Shown in pieces: positions 45,796-57,700 of a stretch of 64,000 nucleotides of DNA. Below the pieces are notes generated by a model. The model saw only the letters and a program-made list of their open reading frames with translations, was not told the origin of the DNA and ran no database searches. This stretch comes from Galeruca laticollis (Eukaryota; Arthropoda; Insecta; Coleoptera; Chrysomelidae). Where the stretch lies: the NCBI GenBank assembly GCA_963921935.1, contig OY998180.1:99698110-99762109 (forward strand), written 5' to 3'. Every line of letters starts with the position of its first letter. The stretch's first letter is position 1. Made by a program: the position numbers and the translations under genes.

Positions 45796-48700
45796 GTACG
45801 AAATCAAATGCTTATTTATTATAATTTACAATACAATTTTTTTTATTCTCATAAAACTAAAAAACGGAATTGTTTCACTGAAAATAAAAGCTTTATTTTT
45901 ATTTTAAATACTGAATACAATGAAATAACAATAAATCATACCTGAAAATCAAAGAAACAACATTCACGTTAATTATTCGCTTCTTGTAATCTTGACGACT
46001 TTTACAATATTTGAATGGATAGCTATTGTCACTTTGACATCTCAGGTGATTTGATTATTATGTACAAATCACATAAATCCTTAAGGCGGCTTGACATGGA
46101 TCAATACAACATCAAAATATTGCATATGATGAGTCTTGTATGTTGTTTAATATTACACAAGGTAAACAAGAAACTTGTCAGCAACCAAAATTACGAATCA
46201 ACAAGAAAGTTAATTTTACAAAAAAATGGGCTCCAGTCATTCAATTGATTTTATTGACATTTGGTTGGTTGTTAAACCAATAGTAACTAGATTTCTTCCT
46301 AGAATTGCAACTTTCATGCAATAGAAATGACATCAAACAGATAAAGTTGCAATTGTGAGAGCTATCTGCAATATTGCCTCTTGCATTGCTTTACATGTTG
46401 TAATGCTCCATGTCAAGTGGTCTTTGCATCTCCCCCCCCCCCTACAAAGAAAATTTTGGTACAAAATTACACATGACTAATTACTGAACTCGGTATTTTC
46501 TTCATCTGAGGTACTAGGAGTTGGAATGAGTTTTGAGATATGAAACAAATTTGAATCTGATTGTATCCTGTATCAACTTCAAATATTGACTTTTATATTT
46601 TCCTTGAAATTCTGTAGGGTCCAAGTCTCAATACATCTATTTTTTTTCGATTTAATTTCTTCTCATTTTCAACATATACGAAGTCCACTATGCTGAAGTC
46701 ATAGTCTTTTCTGTTCTTGTCTTTCTTATTATATTTGGGGTATTTGGTACTCTTATTGAAGGTAATTTTTCTATCATACTCTCTAAATTATTACACTTAT
46801 CTTTCTTTTTTCTTAATTCACTTGGTAAAATTGAGGTATATACTCCTTGTAATAAATATTTATGACTGAATCCAGTTACTGTGTGTTCAGTAGGGATCGA
46901 CTGATATCAGTATCTGCCATGTGTTCAGTTTCATTGTATTTTTCAACACAATAATGAGCAACTCTTGTCCGTGCGTATTTGTTATTTACTTCATTCATAG
47001 TGCATCTTATTTTATTTAAGTACTAAAGTTTGATTAAGTCTCTCATTTAAACCGTTAGAGGTGCATTTACTGCTGTGAAAATCATTGTTATATTTTTTCC
47101 TTCGGGAAATTATTTAAATCTGTTAGAAGTGTTCCAATATTATGTAACATGATCTACTAGAAGATGTAAATATTTCTTAACAGATCGTGAGCCCTTGTAA
47201 CTCCTTCCCTTCAAGTATTCCTCAGCCTCCCTCTTCTTCTTCTACCCGGTACCTGGTGGTACCCATTCCAATGTTTTTTTTTTGAATTCATGTATCTGGC
47301 ATTCTCTAGACGTGTCCATACCATATTAGTTATTTTCTTTTGATCTATGTTGTTAGTGATTCCTCTATACCCATTCGGCATTTTACCTCTTCATTTCAGA
47401 TTCTATCCGATGAGACATTTTGAAAAAATCTATTTCCACTGGCTCTAGTTTTCTTTTGTTATTCTCCGCTAGCCGCCATGTCTCGACTCCATACAGAAGA
47501 CTACTTTTTTTGAGTGTATCATATATTTTTGTTGTTCTCTCTGTAGAATCGAAAATAACGCCAATACAAGTGTTATTAATTATGGAATGTAATAATATCG
47601 CCATTTTCTAGCTGTTAAGTTCCAATCGGGAGATATTTTGATGTATACTTTGATTTCTAAGCACCATCTCCAATATTCCTCCTGTAGTTTTCTAGCCATA
47701 TACTCGATATCCTCTTTATCATTGGCCATGATAATTTTTTAATAACCAGTTGTAAAAGAATGAAGTACACATATGTTTTTGATCAGTTTCAGATAAAATT
47801 AGAACGACTAGATGATATTGATCATTGTATTATACAGTTTAATCAAGCAGTTTTGTTGTACCACCAGAAGCAATACACTGCTGCCCTAAGAATTATGGAT
47901 AGAGTATATAAATTCATTGAACCAATGGGTAAGTCTTATAGTAACATATGAGCTAAAAAATTACATCTTGTTATTTTTATAGATGAATGTTTGGCAAAAC
48001 AAGTCAGCCTTTTAGTGATAGAGATACAATTATGTCTTAGACAGCCAGATAAATCATTAACTTTAATAAATTACTTGGAGAACAATTTAATTTATGGCGG
48101 TAGCCTACCCTTAAAAGGTTTGGATAAGAATGGAAAAGACAGAAAGGTACAAGTTAAAACAACATATATTTGGGTGATAATTTTATCCATTTTTAGATAC
48201 AATTACCTCCTCCTAAACCACTGCCGGAGAAGTTTGAGAAAAAGCTTCTAAAGTATAAGTTACGAAGTTATATAATGAATCATTCCATTAAGACTGCCAT
48301 GAAGGAAATTCAAGTTCTTCTTAAAGATAAAACTGTAAGTTATGGTTTAATTTTCATTTGGTTAAATTTTCAATAAGTCATGAGTGCTGCAATTTACAGT
48401 GATTTATCAATTAATTTATGAAATAAAACAGGATTCCAGAATATGTTTTTCAGAACATTGACGCCTTGTTTCTAGCAGCTAACATTGAATATTTAAAAGG
48501 ATCCTATGAAGAGGCTGTGAAAATTTTAACTTCTATACCAAAAGATAGTTATGTTTACCAGTGAGTTTTATGTTTGAGGTTTCCTTCCATCTTAATAATA
48601 AAATATGATTTGTAGTGAGTGTGGGGAATCGTCCACTCTAATGTTTTACAATAACATGGGAGCAATACACCATGCCATGGGAAAACCAAATTTGGCATGT

Positions 48701-51700
48701 CACTATTTACAAATGGCTTTGAAAGAAGAATTGAGAACATCTGAATATTACCAAAATAAGGATGATAGTAAGGAATACAAATTTGTGCAGCCATTAGCTT
48801 TCTCACTCTCTTATTTTTAGGCGAGAAGTCATTATTCACTTTAGGAGGATCTAAATATCATGAATTAATGTTTAATTTGGGTATTGCTCTTTTGTACGCT
48901 AAAAGACCAAATCAGGCTTTTGATTGTTTGATTATAGCTGTTAGGAGATACCACAGAAACTCCGGGTTATGGTTACGTATAGCAGAATGTTGTATTATGG
49001 TTCATAAAGAGGTAAATTTTATTGACAGCATTCTTCTTCTATCATTTTACATTTTCAGGTGTCTGAAAATTATGATTGATCCTCTGGGAATACTTCCATT
49101 CTATTTATTTATTTATTTATTTACAATTTTTTCATCACCAAAGTTGAATTATATACATTTTGAGAGGAGTCTTCCCTTCTTGTATCCTTGAAACCTATGG
49201 TCTGGCAATTCGTCTGAGAACCACTACAAAAATGAAGAAAAAATGGTGGCTCCTTACTCTTTCTCTTACAGAGTATAATCCTACCTAGATTATATTTTAA
49301 CGGGGTTACAGTGCACTGAAACCAAAGATTTATTGTGCCCCCCCTATCAGAGTTGTTCTCGCTACTACTACAACTCGCCTTCCAGTTCCAAGGTTCTAAT
49401 GAACTCTAGTATTTGGGACGGCTTCAACAAGGTTAGGTCCTCACTCTTACACGTTTTTTGTCTGAAGCATTTCTTGCGTTGGCTTGCAATGGCGAGGCAT
49501 TCCAGAACTAGGTAATCCGGAGTTTCATCCTTCTCCCCACAGAATCTACTCTCGTCAATCTCTGCTAGACCTCTTCTCATTAAGTGCTTCCTAAGGCGGC
49601 AGTGTCCTGTAAGAAAGCCCGTGAGGAGATGTAGCTTATCTTTACGGAGGTCCAAATATTTTTTGGATCTAGCAGTGTCAAAGTTCCACAGGAACTTTCT
49701 GGAAAGTTCCAACCCGGAAAGGCACCGCCAGAGTGCTTCTCTTTCGGTTTCCTCTTTCTTCCGAAACTGTTTCTTGTAGAAACATTTTGCTACACCACAG
49801 AAAGGCTCCGGGCCAATAAAGGGCATTTGTGCTCCTTTCCTGGCAAGTGTATTGGCCTCTTCATTTCCCGTGATTCCCGAGTGGCCGGAACCCAGACTAA
49901 AGAGACCCTATTATTCTTGCCTAACTCATCAAGTTTTCTTCAGCACTCCCATGCCAACTTTGAGTCAATGACATGGGAGCTCAATGCTTTGATAGCTGCT
50001 TGACTATCAGAATGGATCGATATGTCACATTTCTGGTAGTTTCTTTCTAGGTTCATTTCCACGCATCTTTCGATCGCAAGTATTTCTGCCTGATAGACGC
50101 TCGGGAAGGAGCCTAACGATAATGAGTATCTGGTGCCAGGCCCAAATACTCCAGCGCCTGCTCCAATGGTGGTGTTTGAACCATCTCTATACCATCTAAT
50201 GGTGTTTTCTTTGAGAGTTTGGGTGGCGTATTCCATTTCCCAGTCTCTCCTCGTAGTTAGCATCATGGAGAAATTCTTTTCGATGCTTACTTTCCTGATC
50301 ATTTCGTCACTGGGAAGATTCGTTAATGAGATGTATCTTGTCATAGAGGACCAAGCTCCCTGATTTTTAATACTCTCATTGCCTGAACATTCCTTAGATA
50401 GAGACTTGCCTCTTGGGCAGATCTTTCTATCACCAGATGTAGAGGTGTGAGATCTGTAATGATCTCAAGTGCCCTAGTTGGACACGTTCTCATAGCTCCA
50501 GTGATGCACACACAGGCAAGCCTTTGAACTTTGTCTAGGGTCCTCCTCGTGCTGTACTGACTTGCTTTTGTATGCCAAACTATTGCCCCATACGTAATTG
50601 CTGGTCTTACAATCATGGCGTACATCCATCGCAGTATTTTTGGGTTACAGCACCACCTCTTACCAGCTAGATTTCTGCACGCCATCAAAGCTCTTATTGC
50701 TTTACTAGCAGTTATTTCAACATGCTTATTCCACAGAAGCTTACTGTCTAGGGTTGTCCCTAGATATTTAACCTCTGATTTCCATTGTATGATTTCCCTG
50801 TTTAAGGATATGGGTTTCATGGCTGGAAGTGTTCTTTTCTGGGTAAATGGAATTACTATGGTCTTGCTTGGGTTAATGTTTAGCCCCACTGACAAGTACC
50901 ATTGCTCAATGATTCTGAGGCCCTTTTGTAATAAATCACACAATGTGCTCTCGAACTTGCCTCTGACTATTAAAACAATGTCATCGGCATAGCCCATACA
51001 TTCGAAGCCAAGCTTCGTTAGCCTGTAGACTCTACAGGCTAACGGATGAGTTGCTCTACAGTGTAGAGCAACTCATCTACTACGAGGCTCCATAAAAGGG
51101 GAGATATCACTCCCCCTTGAGGTGTCCCCTGAGTTGCTTTAACTGAGGTGGTTTGATTCCCCACCTGTGTCTCAGCTATCCTCGTTGTCAACAACTCATA
51201 CATCCATTTTACAATGGTTTCATTCACTCCTCGCCTTTTTAGTGCTTATTTGACAGACACATGAGTTGTGTTGTCAAAGGCCCCTGATATATCCAGGAAT
51301 GCGCATATTGCGATTTCTTTGTTGTTCAGAGTTCTCTGGATGACTTCGGTCAGCTGATACAGAGCCGTCTCGCTCTGTAGGCATGCTGACATTTATGAAG
51401 TGGTATATTCTCCAGATTCTATATTCTTATGTAGTTATCCACTACTTTCTCCATCGATTTGAGTAGAAACGATGTTAGACAGATGGGTCTAAAAGATCAG
51501 GGATCAGTCAAATCTTTTTTCCCTATTTTTGGTATGAAGGTTACCCTTGCCCTTCTCCATTTTCTAGGTATTAGACCCACTGCTAGACTGCTTCTTGTAA
51601 TCTTCAGTAGGTGAGGAAGAATCTCCTCTATCCCTTGCTGTAGGAGTGCTGGAAATATTCCATCCACTCCTGGTGATTTATATGGTTGAAAGGTACTTAT

Positions 51701-54700
51701 TGCCCATTCCAACCGTTGTCTGGTTTTCTTAGCAATGTCCCAATCTTCCTTGTGGGATTTTTTGGTCTAGTTCATTGCTATTTCGGTGCTCGTTGCTGGT
51801 TCACTACCTGGGAAGTGGGTTCGAAGAAGAAGAATGGATCGTTCCTCTTCACCTTCCGTGTATGATCCGTCTGGCTTTTTCAGCGACATTGTGGGGTTAG
51901 TTCCCCCATTTGCCATGACCTTTTGTAGTCTGGCTGCTGTGTGAGTGGAAGTGATCTTTTCACAAAAGGCTTGAAAATTAAGCCTTTTGGCCTTCCCAAT
52001 CTCTTTATTGTACTGAGTAAGCTTCTCAGTGTACCACTGCCAATTACAGTCACGTTTGGCTCTATTAAAGAGCCGACAGACTTCTTTTCTGGGGTTTGAC
52101 AGGTTCTCATTCCACCAAGGAGCATCCTTTTCTGAACGGACTTTTGAGAGTGGGCAACTGGAATGAAAAGCTTCCATTATTGCCTCACTGATCTGTTCGA
52201 CTCTTTGTTCCAGGTCATAGTGCGGGTGATTTACCCCATTCACTTCGAAGTGTTCCAAATTGTCCTTCAGATTGGTCTTGTAAAGAGACCAATCAGTATT
52301 TCTACCTTATATTGACATTGACATTCATGAGTCCTTAGATTTTGTGGTTTGTTTTTCCATGAAAATTTTATAAAAAATAGGATTTCCAAAAATAAAATAA
52401 TCAGTAGATTTATTGGTAGATGTAAGTGGAAATTCTCATTTGGGATTGAAGTGGGCGGGACTAGGTATAAGACTCGAGTCAAAAATACTTCATATTTAAG
52501 AGATAAATTATCCTGTTACATTGAAACTTATATACACAATTCGGGTTCTTTTCTGTACATGTGGCTAATTTAAATTTTTGTTTGAGTAATTTTCATTCCA
52601 TCCATACTTTTTCATTATTTGTCGTTCCATTCTATAGTGTTCTGCTCTTCTTTTACTTACACTTCCTGCTTCAATCACTTTTCTTGTTATTCTTTTCAGC
52701 TTGATTCTGATTATAGTACGTATGTTCCATCAGCCCTACGAATAGACTTGGAACTCGAACATTGAAATTCTGTAAAGAAGTATAGAAATGTTCCATGGTC
52801 ATTATGAGCCTTGATGTATGATAATTATTGTTTTAATTATAAACACTTACTCTAGCTAATATCAGTGGAATTTGTAGTATTTCAATTAACACATTTTCAG
52901 ACTAATGAAATTGATTTTGAAGGTCAAAAAAACATAATTATGGATTTTGTTGGGTCTAGAGATAAGAAGAAAGTTGTACTTGTAACCAATTTTTCAATAG
53001 ATAAGAAATATAGGTAAGCATAGTGAGATTTTAATATTTTAATTGTGTTAGAATTATTTATATAAAAACATTTAAAAAATTACAGTGTAGAAAGTCAATC
53101 TTATGCTGTTCCTGTTCCTTCATTAGAATTTGCCTCATTGTGCTTAAGAAATGCTCATTTGTTGATACCTTCTGGTACTGCTACACCTCCAGTTCCACTG
53201 TTTCTAATTCCAGGTATGTTAAATTAAATTAACTGCAATTTCTATAATTGTTCAACTATTATCATAAATACTGAAAATAATTATTTTAAATATTTTGATA
53301 CATCTGATCTACTTTTTATTTATTCCGTTTAATCAAGATTTATCAACTAACTTAAACATATTGATTTAAAAAATGTTTCATTTTGCTTAGGTGTTACTCC
53401 GCCAGCTCCTCCCCCTAGTCCGGGACCTTGTCCTTCCAACCCCCTAACTCGGGATGGAGCAGCTGTTCTCAAAAATGGAATTCTGATTGCCAGTGCGTAC
53501 GTTTCTCTATGTCTTGGAGATTATATTTTATCTTTAGAATACTCCAAAGAACTTTTAGAACAGCCTAAAATATCGGGAGTTCATAAGTAAGTGAAAAAAT
53601 ATTAAAGTGACTTTTTGGTATTCCAATTTTGTCTTATTTGTTTTAGACTATTAGGGCATCTATACACAGCTGAATCTTTAATATATCTAGACAAAATATC
53701 CGAAGCAATAGAATACTTAAATCCTGAAAATATCAAAGATATATCATTTGAATTGCCACAGGATCAACCTGAGAGTAGTTTAGTAAAAAACAGTCCACCA
53801 CCTAGTAAGTACTTTCTATCATTTCGATATTTATACATAATATATGTTTGTTTTATAGAATGGTTCCCAAATAACATTCAAAGTGTTTATTCTGTGATGC
53901 AGTACAATATAGCAGTTGCGAAAACTATAAGAGGTCAATTAGATCAAGCATCTCAAATATTAGGACAAATATGGTCACAGAAAAAAACTTGCAAAGTTCC
54001 AACACATATAATTATGCTAATTATCTACATCGAACTACAGTTAGGTTAGTATATACCGATCTTTTTGGCTGCTTCAGAAACTTTGTATCTTTTTTTTTTG
54101 GTAAAGTTATAAGGTTTGATCAAATCTATAGAGGGATTTTGACGACGGTCACGTTTCTAAAAAATTACAACAAATAAAATTATGAAATTTTATTTTGGGG
54201 TCTTCCAGTTCATATTATATTTGTTATTTTAATTAGAACGCCCTGTATATTTTAAATTTTAGTTATTACGCTTAATTTTAAACCAATTACATTGTTCAAT
54301 ATCAAATATTTACATTCAAAATCACTTATTTTTGTACCATGAAAAGAAGTGCTAGGAACATGGATGTCATTTTTCCAACGTGTGTTATAATTATCTATAT
54401 TCATATTATAAGTTATATATCTCTGAAAGTAATCAAGTGCCAAATGGTTTATTATTTTGTATAAAAAAATCATGTGATGTTCTTACTTTGATAGTATGTT
54501 ATTTTATATTAGGCAAAACTAATGATTACCATTATCACCGTACATATAAAAGCATAGTAGCGACACTCTCGACTCGTCCCTTTGAAGTCTTGGTGGATAA
54601 TTTCGCCGACAATGTTCTAAGAAGTCGGGCAGTTGTTCACTGGCCGGCGGATTTACGAGGGACTGCTGTCGTGCTACTTCTATGGAAATATATACTGTAT

Positions 54701-57700
54701 ACTGCAGAGCTTCGTGTCGTATGCTCTAACGCGAACCCCTGTATACTAAGCAAGCCGACGTCACCCGCTAGAAACCTGCTACTCTATAGGCGGGGTAAAG
54801 CGGGTTCGCATATCGGCTTCCGCACGGAGTGTCGCTACTAGGCTTTTATATGTACGGTGCTGTTATGCTTGAAAGGTAAATTTATTGTGTCTATTTTCAA
54901 TCAGTTTTGTACCCATTCTTTTTGTATATAAATAATTATAAATGCAAACTAGTTGTGCTAAAGTGCTAATAACTATAAAATTCAACAACTAACAATTACT
55001 GATAACTTAACATAATAAATAATGAATTACAAGGTGATACTATAACATCACAATCATAGAAAACAATCTGTTTTCAACTGAAAACCAATTGAGGGTCATG
55101 AACATTGATCTTATATGGGTGAGGTGATTTGTTTTCATTATTATTCTCATTTCACGATTTGAAGCTTCTAGAGCATATTCAACTTATTGAGATTAAACAG
55201 AAATATAATGTATGAGCAACAATCGAAATTTGGTTGAATGATTGAATTATACACAGTGAGATATACGAGAGAAAAAAATAATTTTTTCGAAATCTTTTTA
55301 TAAGCATAATACAAATGACTATATATGATCTAGAAGGAATACCAGATACTTAAGAATCGACACAACTTGAATTCTTTCATTATCAATGTTCCAGTAAATA
55401 GTATCAATATCAAGAGAATCATACCTATAAATAATTGTGAAGATCATCGCCTGGCCTTGGTTACATCAAGTTCAAGCTTATTTAAAGTCAGATATTGGCT
55501 TATTGATAACAAGATGGAGTTCATTTTTTCAACAGCTCTTTCAATGTCAACATCATGACATGCAATTAAGGTGTCATCAGCAAACAGGTTAATGAATTCA
55601 CATTCCACAAAAAGCTTTAGATCATTTATAACAAAAAGTGCACATCAGAATATATTTGGTCTTTAAAATGTACCCGTTGCTTACGGTTTGTGAGATAGTC
55701 TTTTAACCAATCATGTACTTCACCACAGATACCATATTGTTCAAGTTTGAATAGCAATAATTTCCTGTCGATTCTCTCGAAGGCTCTCTTCAGGTCTAAG
55801 AAATCCGCAACAGCATATTGTTGTCTAATTGAGTTTTAATATAGCATAAGGTAAGTTGCAATGCTGATTCACAAAATACTTTTTTCGAAACCCAGATTGA
55901 TAATTCATTAATATTTAATTTTCTGAAACGTGTGATGCAGTAATTGTTCATAAAGAGTTGTTTCTAGACGTTTCTCCATTGGAGGTAAAGTATTTATTGG
56001 ACGGAATTCTTCTGCTTTGGTAGTATGTGTTATTTTTTTAATGGTACTGATTTTTAGACTTGTGGAATTTTACTTGTACTTAGAGACGTATTTATAAAAT
56101 TCGGAATTTCATGTTGTCCAGTAGTTTCAAACATTACCTTCAACATTTTGCAGTTCAATATATTATATAGAGAAAACTTATTGCTCAAATCACCAACTAT
56201 TTTACATAAATCCTGCATAGAAAGTAATTCTAATTTATCAAACATCAATTATAGGTTATTGTTTGAATTACTCCAAGATTCAATATACCCTGGGCGATAT
56301 CTTGAATACTTCCAATAAAATATTCATTGAAACTTTGTACTATACCCATACTGTCTTTCAATATTGTTTGCCCATCAGCAGTTACAAAACGAATATTTGG
56401 TGGAATGTTTTGATTATATTCACTATTCTTTTCAAGGTTTTCCACATTTCTCTGGGATTATTTTTGAACATATCTATCTTATCAATATAATACTGTTCTT
56501 TTTTTGCTTTACTACACGGTTCCTGAGTATCTTGAAATTTTCCATCTCACCTGTTTATCATTATTTAAATTTGAACGGTCTATATACCCTATCCCGTAAT
56601 TTTATTTTATCATAAACCTCATAACCAGAGCACGGAAAATGTGATCTAAAATGGCAAGTTTCAATGGGTGCAATATCATCAAAAAAAAGTTCAAATTTTT
56701 CCAAAATTTCTTGATAAATAACTTCAGTATCAACTGAGTCAAAATGGAATTTCTGCATTATTAATTCTGATTTAATATTCCCTCAATACCCAATTTTAAG
56801 ATTCCTAAATTTTTAAATGTTATCATATGGTTTAACAATATTGTATAAATTTACCGATATCACAGAGTGGTCAGTTATTTTTGGACAATCATGTACAACA
56901 ACCCTCAAATAATCTTGATTACTTAAAACATAATCAGCTAATGTTGAACTGCTATCTGCAGAGTTGGTTCAGTTACACTCTGTTCTATTCCATATGTTGA
57001 TAAAAGACTTTTCATTTTCTTAATATAAAAAGAATTTGGCAAGAGATTTATATTAAATTCACCAACCATAACACATTGATTTTTCTACGACGATAAAACA
57101 TGACAAATAATTTCGAATTCTTCATTAAATTTTGAATAAGTACTTGATGGTGAGTGATATAGACAACCGACTAAGCAGAATTCCGTTATGAAATCAATTT
57201 TAAGTAACTTACACCAAGAGTTGTCTATTAGTTTGAAACTTTTGAATACAGAAAAATCATAGTCACTCCTTATATACAACATAAAACCTCCCATGTGTCT
57301 ACTATTTGAATCGCATCTCACATGAAATTATGTTTAATTTCAGTTTCATCAATATCTGATGTCGATCTGGTAAAATGTGCTTTGGATTTTAACAAGTAAT
57401 GCTTTTTAGAAGTTGATGATATTCCTTTAAAAACCCATAATTATTTCAAGTTATTTTGTTTTGGGGTCTTTCGGTTCATATTAAATTTGTTATTTTAATT
57501 GGAATATATTTAAATTTTATGCTTAATTTTAAGCCAATTATCTTCAATGATTCTATATTATATCAATACTGATGTAGTATTTTAACTTACTTAGTTTTGA
57601 ACATATAGATCGTAAAATTGAAAAATGTTCAGGGTGTTGCATTCAAATATAAACTTAATATCAACTCCTGGAAGTACAGTCAAAATAATTTTTTAAATGG

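Noticed and set aside
48432..48453. Upstream AG at 48432 as the acceptor for CNOT10 exon 6
   Set aside because: In the required phase it gives an in-frame TGA; the AG at 48453 keeps the frame and the protein match.
48555..48839. 94-codon minus-strand open frame over CNOT10 exon 7
   Set aside because: Antisense of a well-supported CNOT10 exon.
54380..54841. 153-codon plus-strand open frame in CNOT10 intron 13
   Set aside because: Most of it reads through the 33-bp-TIR MITE. No domain, and the TIRs explain the sequence.
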